Positions 35,205 through 46,800 of a stretch of DNA of 64,000 bases are shown in pieces. The translations under genes and the position numbers were made by a program. This DNA is from Watersipora subatra (taxonomy: Eukaryota; Bryozoa; Gymnolaemata; Cheilostomatida; Watersiporidae), in assembly GCF_963576615.1 (NCBI RefSeq), contig NC_088711.1:6014001-6078000 (forward strand), written 5' to 3'. Within the stretch, counting starts at the first letter, position 1; each line of letters opens with the position of its first letter. Under the pieces are notes generated by a model that saw nothing but the letters and a program-made list of their open reading frames with translations, was not told where the DNA came from and made no database searches.

Positions 35205-38200
35205 ATGACTTTTAATTTTGGCATTAACACTCAACAGCAAGGTCAGTAGACTATGTCAGCTTTCACTTTTCTTTCTGTTAGTTTGCACTGTTCAATTCTT
35301 TTAACTCGCCAAGGGTGCTGTTAGCTTGTATGACGGCATCACTAAAATAGAATAGAGTGAGCATTCCCCTGGAGTTGCATTCCCTGTAAGGCAACGACAG
35401 GGAAGTTGAAAAGTTGCCTTTGAATCAACCCTAAGAATTAAACATTAATATATGTTGTGTATTAGCATCTATCTCATTTATTTGTAGTCAATCGTCTTAT
35501 TTATCCTTTACCTCACATCTTGAAATCTCAAAATGATTCCTAGTCAGCAAATCAAAGCATTTTTTTCTCTAAAGATGTTTGAAAAAACTGTGTTTGTTGG
35601 TTTTCAAATGGCAGGAGATCCACCTTGCTTAGGATATTATTGATACTAGTACAGCGATGGTCTAGTGTGCCGTGAGAGACCGTCAGGTGTAAAGTGCCGA
35701 TAAAGTGCAGAGAATATGTATGTGCACAATTATTCGAAAACACTGAAAAGTGGTTGATTAGTGCTGTCGTTAGAGTGTTGGGCTCCGAAGTGGTTGATTA
35801 GTGCTGTCGTTAGAGTGTTGGGCTCCTAAGCTGAATGTCACTAGTTTAAATGAAGTAATATTAAGGAATGTTTTATACCTCCCTAGGCTCTCATAAAAAC
35901 TAGCGTGAGGTAGTATTGGTGGAAAATGGAACAAAGTAGTGCTTTCCTTTGAATTAAAGCAAATAGTTTATCAAATAGCTTTAGCAAATATCGTTTAATC
36001 AATCTTTTAAAAAATGCACGAAATCGTTTTGACCTCATATATAGACTAACATGCTTGCTTGTAAAGCCATCTTTTGTTCGAATGATCATGTCTATTGCAA
36101 GTTGGTTGGTAGATTGATATGTATTTGGTATTCATGTAGAACTACAAATCGTTGTTAATTTCTCTGTTAATATTGATTAAAGCACATTAATTACATAATT
36201 TTTTTATTATATATTTCAATATATCAGAGTCTTGGCTTTCGAATGAGCTATTGTTTGCCATGGTGAGGCAGACATTGGTTGGTGTTTATAGGATTTCCCC
36301 AGAGCTCTACCGCGAAAAAGTTTACTGGCATAGTCTCAAAAATTGTAATTTCACAATTCTCATATTCGTTGTTGTGTGCTCTTACCGCTTATTTATCAAC
36401 TACGAAAGTGACAATAATGACACTATTGGCAGGCGAAGGTAGGACGACTCCAGAGAACGAATAAAAATGACAAAGGAATCAGTGTCATTAGTTCTTCATG
36501 TACATATTATTTTTATGATAAGTACCTCAGACTCCAAGAACCATACTATATTTCCCCGATGATATTATGCACTAGCTCTTTATTTTTAATGTGATGTTGA
36601 GGATGACGACTGAGACTAATTAATTTCAAGCATTGCATGATCTCGCGAAAGTGCGATTGACATTTAGTCCAAGGGCCACGCAACCGCAGGTAATAATTTA
36701 ATCGATGTGATTTCATTACCTTTATCAACGACAGTACATTTATTGAAGCATAATTAATTAACCCAGAAGATGTGTTTGTATTGGTCGGGCGTTAGCACGA
36801 TCGCGGGCATGGTTGATTATCTAGAATCTTAGTTTATTATTAGCGCTCTTCGGGTTTAACAGCACCGATTGTGACAGAAAAACGCAGCCTCAATGGCAGC
36901 GAAAGGGATCGACGACCTAAGGCTAAATGAGAATTATGACGTCACATTTTGAGTACCTGAACCAAGTGTTTTTTTGCAGGACGTACTTTTGACACCCCAT
37001 TTTTTATAGTTCTATTATTCTTTGTGTATTGAATATAGGCTCATTTGAAAGCCAAGACTCTGATGTATTGAAATATATAATAAAAAAATTATGTAATTTA
37101 TGTGCTTTAAGCGGAACAAATTTATTGCTCGTCATATCACATTGTTGCTTGTTTAGTTTCTGTAACGCTTTTTTCTGGTTTTGACTCTCAGTTTGCCTCC
37201 AAAATATAAAATATCACGAAACTGCAACAGATTGTTTTTTTAAACAGCAATTTTTTTAACAAAAGAATAAAAAAGTAAGTAGAAATTAATAAAATAGCAA
37301 AAAGAATTGCCCTGGTGAATCAGGCTACAAACATTTACTCTTGTAACTAAGAAATAGCACTTACTAGTTTAACCAATGTGTAACTAGATTATACATGTAC
37401 GTCTCAACAAAGCTTCTCTATTAGCTTATATTAGTTGAAGTCACTCGTATCCATTGTATCGAATGGATCCATTCATATCCATTAAGTCTGCTGGAAGCTG
37501 GGATAAAAGTGCGTCTTTATTTCGCATAACTTGCACATTATATCGATAGCCGAAATTTGTAGGCCTTTTTCCGGCAGACGGAAAAAGGCCAATCCAATTA
37601 TTTGTTCAGTACAAATAATTTTCTTAATAAATGTTTATTAAGTATTAAGGTGACAGCCTGGCAATTGTGTCAAGGCCACTTCTACTAATGGTATATTGTG
37701 TTTTTGAATACCAGTCAGCAAAGCAATAATCATTATTGGATTACCGTTGCGTTGAGGTAATTGGTCTGAACGCTGACTGTCTGTCATATATGATCAATAA
37801 TATTGATCATATATATAACTTGGGATAACTTGGTTTTTTGGTAACAAGAATTAAAAAAATACACATCAGAGTGTTCGAGGGTTATTTCTAGATGAGTGAA
37901 ATCAATCGTTTATTTCTGAATTTATGTTGGTATAAGCATCTGTAGTTGATTCTGACCAAAATGAAATTTATATGTAAATGTAGGCTTCCAAGGCATTTTC
38001 GCATCAAATTCAGATGTGAAATTCAGGTGTCAAATTCAGAGGTCAAATTCAGAGGTCAAATTCAGAGGTCTATTCGTGTAAAAAATCCACATCTCTCCTT
38101 ATATGATAGTCGACGTTTATGGTAATGTTGCTTATTCTCTTTCTAGGAGGTGGGTTGCAGTTGTCAGCGCTCACCAGTGCAACTAATCCTGCCTCAACAG

Positions 38201-41200
38201 CGTCAGGTCAGTGCTTCATATTAGCATTAGGTTTACTTGGTCAGCTTGCAACAGCTCTTTTCAATGTTTCCCTTGTGTCTTTACACGACTCGAGTGTCAG
38301 ATTTGGGCTCACAACGATTGACTAAAACTTGCAGTTTGTTTTTTAGATTAGTGAAAAAGTAAGTTTTATTTTGTTGCAAACATTTTGTGAAAGGTTTTTT
38401 TGCCACACGCTTTTAGCAATCGCTTTGACACGGTGAATAGCTTGTTTATATCCTGTCCAACAAGAAGGGTTTTCCTATGAGTTCAATCTACTCACCGACT
38501 GTGAAAGTTGGTAGTTGCTGCTCAGTCACCAGTAACTTTAATGACAAGAGAGAAATTATAATAAACCTATTTATTTATAAAGCTTTAAAATTTATGTAGT
38601 TCTTGGAAAACTGCTGAAAATAATTCACTGGAATTTCTATATAAAAATATTATATAAAGTGTTTAGTGAGGTTTCTCGTGAGTATTTGTCTTTTGTGATC
38701 ACGTGTAAGATGATCAGTAAGTACAAGTTGTCAATTGATTCAAATTCATTTACTTGAGTTTTTAACCAAACGAATGCAGATCGACTAGCTGTGAGTCTGA
38801 AGAGCTGTAATCGACAAAAAATTACATGAAACAGTCTAATTCTTGCTTATCAAGTAGCTGAGAATTTTTATTATCTATGATATATGGATATGACTTTGTG
38901 TGACAGAAGATGGCTTTTTACCAAATTTTTAGCAAACTGTTAGACATAAATTTGAAAACTTAAGTTTGTATAGGTGAACATCATAAAAAATCAAAACTTT
39001 TAGATAATTGTCATAAGCGAATGGTTACAGTCACAACTCGTTTGTTTATGAAGCTTTGTCTATGATTGTTAGCTCTTAGTTGAGCATCAAGCATGAGATA
39101 TTAATGAGAATGCTGGTGCTCTCTCATCGACTCGCAGTTCTTTAACAGCATATCCTTCGTTTTTTCGTGACGTCATTTTATCGTTGTCGGCCATCCTTAT
39201 AGACAATTTTATCGTTAAAAACACAAAGCTTTTGCAATGAATTTTTGAAAACGATGCTTTTGTTTGCAATTTTTTATTATAGTATCAGAACAACACCAAA
39301 AAGTACTAGTAAATAAAAGAGTAACGATCGTTTTCTTCAAATATGGCGGCTTTTTCGTGAACGAGCGCATGTGCAAACGACTTGATGACGTCAAAAAAAT
39401 GATGGATTGTTAAGAGATTCTGGTTTATGACACTATGTCAATGATCTGTGACACCTTTGGATATGTACTTGTCTCCTCGTCGTATATCACAGTATGTTGC
39501 CATTATAATACTTCGAATAACTGGAAAAAAATTTTCATTACAAACTTGTTTAAACATTAAATATAGAAATTTGTATTTTCACCCCACCTAGAAATATGCA
39601 TACTGCGCAAAATTTTTAAGGCTGAGACATACAGTTATGGCGTAGGCTGTATTACATCATCTCTTGAATTATGTCATTGTATTAATAGGAAGAAAATTCT
39701 AGTTTAATTTCTTATGTTGGAGTTAGGTTTGTTCCTTATTAAATTAAATTTTATACTTTCGAAATATACAAACATAACTTTTTAGTTTGAGCACAAGTTA
39801 TGCTTATTTTTTGCTTGACCAATTGTTTAGAATGGTAGTACATGTACAGTGATATTGGCCATTGCTTAACACATCATACAACCAGGTAGATGTTCAACAA
39901 GTTCTTGTTTGGAAGACAAGAATGCAGATTGAGTCTTGCAGGCTAAGAAGAAATTTAGGTTTGATTATTTGTGGGTAAGCTTTGCAATATAGTTGTTGAG
40001 AGTTTTAAGTTTTATAAAGTTTATAGAGATGAAAGTATGTAAATACAGTTCATATAGACCTGCTGGATGCATCTAAGTCATGGATCACAGACACATGGAT
40101 TTTGTACATTGCTGGTGTATTGATTATTATCAGTTGAAATTATCAAAAAAAAATTTCACTTATAATGAGCTTACAAGCAATGTTCGTGGTATTTCATGAA
40201 TCACCTGCATTTGATGGCATCTTTGGAGATAACAAATATCACTGTTTTAGGATCAAGTGGTTTCAGCTTTGGCAAGCCATTGTCAATCGCTACCACTTCT
40301 GCTGGAACAGCGCCATTTTCCTTCGCGAGTGGATCTTCTGCAGCTTCTACTGTAGCTCCTCCTCCTGCTTATGGACAGAAGCCAGGTGTAGCCACTACTA
40401 ATTCTTTGTCGACAGCATCTACCCCTGGATCTCTTAACTTTTCTCTCACAGGCGCAACTACCACATCGAGTAGTACGGCTACCAGCACTTCTGGTGGTTT
40501 TTCATTTGGCACATCGGGTCTTACGACTAGCACATCAGGAGGTCTCAAGTTAGGCACAACCACCTCTGCGACTGCTGGAAGCACTGGTGGTTTGACTTTG
40601 GGCGCTACAAGTAGCACTGCACCAACTCTGTTAGGTGTTCAAACGCAAAACAAGACCAGTAATCTAGCACTAGGCACAACAGCTGCTCCAAAACTTGGTG
40701 GAATAACATTTGGTGGTGCAACATCGACTGGTTTGTTATCTACTAAACAAACTGCAACAACTGTATCATCTACCTCTTCTGGTGGCCTTACTTTAGGAGG
40801 TCTTGGTGGGACAAGCTCCGTGCCGGCAACAACATCGTCTGCCACCAAAGGTCTTGGAGGAGTGGACCCAGCTAGCAGTGCACAGAATGCCAGCAAAACT
40901 TCTGGAGCTGGGTAGGTGTTTGTTCTTGTCTCGGTTAGATAATCCTATTGAAAGCTTTCGGGGACAAAGTTGTATGTCTTGCATAACGTGCATCAAGAGT
41001 TTTACTCTTCCTTGGTGTAGAGCAGAAGTCTGGGGCATCATTATACCGTAGGTACATTATAAAAGCATTCATCTCGCATAAAATGGAAAATGTGATCTGA
41101 GTTTCTTTATGATTGATAAGTAGGGAGGGGAGGTTGATCAACAAGTAGTAAGCGAAGCTGAAAAGGGACTTGCAGCAATGGCCCAGTCTCAGCACTCTGG

Positions 41201-42133
41201 AGAGCAGCTGTGTAAAACTTATAAACTTGCAAAAATTATTTAATTCGTGTTTATATATCACTTCTGTTTTAGCGATGGGAAAAGGGTAAAAGAGGAGGCA
41301 ATGCCAAATGAGTTGGTGGAAACAGTTACCAAGCTGAAGTGAGTCGAGTTAAGCTTCCCCATGGTTAGCCGGGTCTAGCTCATAGTATACCCTTCACCAT
41401 GTTATCTGTGCCAAATTCTCAAAGCCACTTTTTGATCATGTGCCTCAGCGCCTCAGCCAAGCTAGAGACCCAACATTCATTTTATGCGTTCTTGAGACAA
41501 GTTTTAATTATGATAAGATAGTAACCAAGTTGGTGGTTGGTCTAGCTTTCACATCAACACATGACCTGAATATTGCAGGGAATATGTAAAGGAGCAGAAG
41601 GACATTGCTGCTAAAATCTCAATTGTATCCAATCAGCAGATGGGTAAGGTGAGGGAACAAACAGACTCTCTCAAGCACTTGCTGTCCACTGTCACTGTCG
41701 GTCTCCACAGAAATGTAGTATCACTGGACAAATTGAAACAGCAGACTTCTCAGGCGAGACACATTTGCTTATAATACTCAGTCATTCATGTATATTCAGC
41801 TAACCAAAACATTGGGATTATGTTGAGTCTCACATAATCGCAAGAAAGTAATTGAACGCATTTGATGTTCATTTAGTTACACCCGGAGAAATAATAGCTT
41901 GACTTGAAAAGTAATATTTTGGTCATGTTTCCAGGAGTTAAAGAATGTAGAGATGGCACACCGTACTAAGGAGACACCAGCTGGACTCCAGTATGAGAAC
42001 AGTGCTCCTAATCAATACTTCTATGAGCTGCTTGAAGCATTTGACACGAGAATGACTCACTACCGAAAATTGATAGAAGATACCGAAGGTTATCTGGTGG
42101 GGGCTCAACAAGGATCACCCATCACCCCCAAAG
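35205..42133 (+). CDS. NUP58: Nucleoporin p58/p45 (NUP58/NUPL1), N-terminal part, 6 exons
   Basis: Exons are 35205-35241, 38147-38206, 40251-40911, 41273-41338, 41579-41753 and 41935-42133, all in matching phase (1, 1, 2, 2, 0, 1), giving 399 residues so far. The fifth intron has a GC donor. Exon 1 starts MTFNFG. Residues about 33-253 are a Gly/Ser/Thr-rich repeat region with few FG sites (GFSFG, FSFG, ITFG) and many GLxLG variants. Residues from about 253 begin the helical domain, with KEYVKEQKDIAAKIS, LKNVEMAHRTKETPAGLQYENSAPNQYF and SPITPK closely following metazoan NUP58. The protein joins NUP62 and NUP54 in the central-channel complex of the nuclear pore. The rest of the helical domain and the C-terminal repeats are not found before the satellite array. 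Confidence 0.9.
35748..35827. repeat. 40-bp tandem duplication inside a SINE-like sequence
   Basis: Two consecutive, nearly identical 40-bp units start at 35748 and 35788 (AAGTGGTTGATTAGTGCTGT...). The surrounding sequence 35722-35850 matches the head of the SINE at 2980-3150. Confidence 0.75.
36181..37106. mobile_element. Second TTAA-flanked long-TIR element, in NUP58 intron 1
   Basis: A 926-bp element has inverted repeats of about 66 bp (left 36181-36246, right about 37041-37106) starting AGCACATTAATTACATAATT and differing at only a few bases. TTAA flanks both sides (36177-36180 and 37107-37110). The sequence is unrelated to the AGGTTGACTTGC family. No intact transposase. Confidence 0.85.
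37562..37814. other. Cluster of perfect hairpins in NUP58 intron 1
   Basis: Four perfect inverted repeats lie in 253 bp: 37562-37573 with 37579-37590 (12-bp stem, GGCCTTTTTCCG, 5-base loop); 37596-37605 with 37611-37620 (10-bp stem); 37623-37631 with 37634-37642 (9-bp stem); and 37786-37798 with 37802-37814 (13-bp stem, ATATATGATCAAT). Between them GTCAGC and GCTGAC bracket further imperfect pairing. Confidence 0.8.
38004..38068. repeat. 13-bp tandem repeat, 5 copies
   Basis: Unit TCAAATTCAGAGG, with copies at 38004, 38017, 38030, 38043 and 38056. The last three are identical. It lies about 80 bp before NUP58 exon 2. Confidence 0.85.
39153..39406. mobile_element. TA-flanked MITE (copy 2, inverted), in NUP58 intron 2
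   Basis: The 254-bp reverse complement of the element at 1591-1845, with the same GACGTCA-bearing inverted ends. The left flank is TA (39151-39152); the right flank is TT, one base off. Similarity to copy 1 is high along its whole length. Confidence 0.8.
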
Positions 42134-43839
42134 GTACTCTTGATAGAATTATCAAATTAGTTATATTTTGTGTTAAAGTTTCTTCAGTTTGGTGTAAAAT
42201 AACCTGATTACAACGGTGGTTTTAGGTACAAATTTGTGCTGCCTTTAGGTACAAATTGCTCATAATTGCATTTATCAATTGAAAGCAAGCACCCAAAAGA
42301 CCCGATCATTTTATTATGACTATGCAAAGCCACTAACCTAGGATATGTTAAATCAAGTTGTATCTAAATGCTTACTCTGTATTATGTGCAGCACAAAACC
42401 TGCAAATGGTGAATTTGAGGAGAGCCCTTGATATTGTTTTCATAAAAAATAAGGCGTGTTGGAGAGGAATCTGCTCCGAGTAAGACGCATTTGTTAGATT
42501 ACGAGTTGATATTTAGCACTCAGTTTTATGTTTATATGGCATAGAATTTTAGCATTTTTTGAAGGTGGAATTGGGGCTTAGTTTTTAGCAGCGATACACA
42601 AAACAGCCAGGCTGAGTCTTTGTTTTGTATCACAATATCTGTTTGTATTCTTAAGCAAAGTTGTAGTAATTTACTCATAATTTCAGGTAACCTTTTCTGT
42701 CATTTTTTATGTTATATGTAAATTCTGCAAATATTTTCAATTTGTAGTTGAAAAAGTAATCGACAATAAAATATCACAACCATCCAGCCTTTTATAACTT
42801 AGTTCGAATCTGAACACATTTTTAATAGCAATTTACAAAAGGAAGGCAGCTCTAGCAACTACATTCCCTCTTTTAGTATCTCTCTTATTCTAGGCGTGAG
42901 TACATAAACACTCATCATATACAAAGTGATGCTAAATATATATATAAGTCTACCATCTATATAAAAAGTCTACAAGTTTCTCATCTAATCTTATACAATT
43001 TAGATAAATTTGAGTAAAATGATTAGTTTTTGTAAAAAGATCTCGCCTTGACTACAAATGGTTCTTATTTATGTGATGGATTTTCAGTTTGACCATAAGC
43101 AATAAAATTATGAATTGTTCATTCAGGCTCAGGCATTAAATATTAAATATTCTCTCAAGGCTTTAGTTCTCTAACTTTAGTACAAGAGGAAGTTGTTACC
43201 GAACAAGATGACATCCATAATGTAAAATTTGTGCTTTCCGTTAATTTTTCTTGGTTTGACCATTTTTGTGTCTAATAATAAATTTCGTACCTCTAGCGGG
43301 TAGTGTGGCTAAGCACAGCCAAAAGGCTAAGATTTGTGTGGTGTGGCTTTAGAAGGCTTAGTAGAAAATGTTTCTGATTGGTAGATGGTTAATTAGCCAC
43401 TTGTGGCTGTACCTAAACAAATGGGAACAATCTTCTTGTCTGGAGTTCAGCAAATGGAAAACATGTTTACAACCTGAACTGAGTTTCACTTTGCAAATCG
43501 TTAAAATGTTATCGCAATTTCTTATTCGCAATGACCAGTCATGTCAGACACTTTACAGTTACAAAGTGTCAAGTGTCTGACAAATTGTAGATCCCTTCTT
43601 GATCATTCTCTATTTAGTAATATTACTCGTGACAGTGATCATTATATTTGTAATGATAATAATGATGTGGCCTGTAGTAATGGTGATAACTCCTCTGACT
43701 CACAGCACGCTCTGGTTATTACTCATGGAAGTAGAGGAAGCGACTGAAAAAGTGCCCGAGTGCATTCTGCAGCACATTTGTAGACTGTTTATGGCAAAAG
43801 CCGATGTAAAATTTTATTCTGATTAATTTGGTATCAAAA
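42134..43839 (+). other. NUP58 region after exon 6, possible extra exon
   Basis: No secure exon. A good acceptor (CTCTGTATTATGTGCAG) precedes 42392, and phase-correct translation gives AQNLQMVNLRRALDIVF, which weakly resembles the helix expected next in NUP58. No clear donor follows and a stop is reached near 42480. The short frames at 43541-43826 are not recognised. A 12-bp inverted repeat (43542-43553 with 43571-43582) lies about 260 bp before the satellite. Confidence 0.3.
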
Positions 43840-46800
43840 TCTATTTCACAGACCTTATGGTTTAAAAGGTATGACATATGATACATTGTCTATTTCACAG
43901 ACCTTATGGTTTAAAAGGTATGACATATGATACATTGTCTATTTCACAGACCTTATGGTTTAAATGGTATGACATATGATACATTGTCTATTGCACAGAC
44001 CTTATGGTTTAAAAGGTATGACATATGATACATTGTCTATTTCACAGACCTTATGGTTTAAAAGGTATGACATATGATACATAGTCTATTTCACAGACCT
44101 TATGGTTTAAAAGGTATGACATATGATACATTGTCTATTTCACAGACCTTATGGTTTAAAAGGTATGACATATGATACATAGTCTATTTCACAGACCTTA
44201 TGGTTTAAAAGGTATGACATATGATACATTGTCTATTTCACAGACCTTATGGTTTAAAAGGTATGCCATATAATACATAGTCTATTTCACAGACCTTATG
44301 GTTTAAAAGGTATGCCATATGATACATTGTCTATTTCACAGACCTTATGGTTTAAAAGATATGCCATATGATACATAGTCTATTTCACTGACCTTATGGT
44401 TTAAAAGGTATGACATATGATACATAGTCTATTTCACAGACCTTATGGTTTAAAAGGTATGACATATGATACATTGTCTATTTCACTGACCTTATGGTTT
44501 AAAAGGTATGCCATATGATACATTGTCTATTTCACAGACCTTATGGTTTAAAAGGTATGACATATGATACATAGTCTATTTCACAGACCTTATGGTTTAA
44601 AAGGTATGACATATGATACATTGTCTATTTCACAGACCTTATGGTTTAAAAGGTATGACATATGATGCATTGTCTATTTCACAGACCTTATGGTTTAAAA
44701 GGTATGACATATGATACATAGTCTATTTCACAGACCTTATGGTTTAAAAGGTATGACATATGATACATTGTCTATTTCACAGACCTTATGGTTTAAAAGG
44801 TATGACATATGATGCATTGTCTATTTCACAGACCTTATGGTTTAAAAGGTATGACGTATGATACATTGTCTATTTCACAGACCTTATGGTTTAAAAGGTA
44901 TGACATATGATACATAGTCTATTTCACTGACCTTATGGTTTAAAAGGTATGACATATGATGCATTGTCTATTTCACAGACCTTATGGTTTAAAAGGTATG
45001 ACATATGATACATAGTCTATTTCACAGACCTTATGGTTTAAAAGGTATGACATATGATACATTGTCTATTTCACAGACCTTATGGTTTAAAAGGTATGAC
45101 ATATGATGCATTGTCTATTTCACAGACCTTATGGTTTAAAAGGTATGACATATGATACATAGTCTATTTCACAGACCTTATGGTTTAAAAGGTATGACAT
45201 ATGATACATTGTCTATTTCACAGACCTTATGGTTTAAAAGGTATGACATATGATGCATTGTCTATTTCACAGACCTTATGGTTTAAAAGGTATGACATAT
45301 GATACATTGTCTATTTCACAGACCTTATGGTTTAAAAGGTATGACATATGATGCATTGTCTATTTCACAGACCTTATGGTTTAAAAGGTATGACATATGA
45401 TACATAGTCTATTTCACAGACCTTATGGTTTAAAAGGTATGACATATGATACATTGTCTATTTCACAGACCTTATGGTTTAAAAGGTATGACATATGATG
45501 CATTGTCTATTTCACAGACCTTATGGTTTAAAAGGTATGACATATGATACATAGTCTATTTCACAGACCTTATGGTTTAAAAGGTATGACATATGATACA
45601 TTGTCTATTTCACAGACCTTATGGTTTAAAAGGTATGACATATGATACATTGTCTATTTCACAGACCTTATGGTTTAAAAGGTATGACATATGATACGTA
45701 GTCTATTTCACAGACCTTATGGTTTAAAAGGTATGACATATGATACATAGTCTATTTCACAGACCTTATGGTTTAAAAGGTATGACATATGATACATTGT
45801 CTATTTCACAGACCTTATGGTTTAAAAGGTATGACATATGATACATAGTCTATTTCACAGACCTTATGGTTTAAAAGGTATGACATATGATACATTGTCT
45901 ATTTCACCGACCTTATGGTTTAAAAGGTATGCCATATGATACATAGTCTATTTCACAGACCTTATGGTTTAAAAGGTATGCCATATGATACATTGTCTAT
46001 TTCACAGACCTTATGGTTTAAAAGGTATGCCATATGATACATAGTCTATTTCACTGACCTTATGGTTTAAAAGGTATGACATATGATACATAGTCTATTT
46101 CACAGACCTTATGGTTTAAAAGGTAGGACATATGATACATAGTCTATTTCACAGACCTTATGGTTTAAAAGGTATGACATATGATACATTGTCTATTTCA
46201 CAGACCTTATGGTTTAAAAGGTATGACATATGATACATTGTCTATTTCACAGACCTTATGGTTTAAAAGGTATGACATATGATACATTGTCTATTTCACA
46301 GACCTTATGGTTTAAAAGGTATGACATATGATACATTGTCTATTTCACAGACCTTATGGTTTAAAAGGTATGACATATGATACATTGTCTATTTCACAGA
46401 CCTTATGGTTTAAAAGGTATGACATATGATACATAGTCTATTTCACAGACCTTATGGTTTAAAAGGTATGACATATGATGCATTGTCTATTTCACAGACC
46501 TTATGGTTTAAAAGGTATGCCATATGATACATTGTCTATTTCACAGACCTTATGGTTTAAAAGGTATGCCATATGATACATTGTCTATTTCACAGACCTT
46601 ATGGTTTAAAAGGTATGACATATGATACATAGTCTATTTCACAGACCTTATGGTTTAAAAGGTATGCCATATGATACATTGTCTATTTCACAGACCTTAT
46701 GGTTTAAAAGGTATGACATATGATACATTGTCTATTTCACAGACCTTATGGTTTAAAAGGTATGACATATGATACATAGTCTATTTCACAGACCTTATGG

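Noticed and set aside
40369-40896. Long minus-strand frames rich in Pro and Val
   Set aside because: They are antisense shadows of the Gly/Thr-rich NUP58 repeat exon.
43541-43826. Two overlapping frames just before the satellite, as possible NUP58 exons
   Set aside because: Their translations do not resemble NUP58, and no acceptor in the right phase precedes them.
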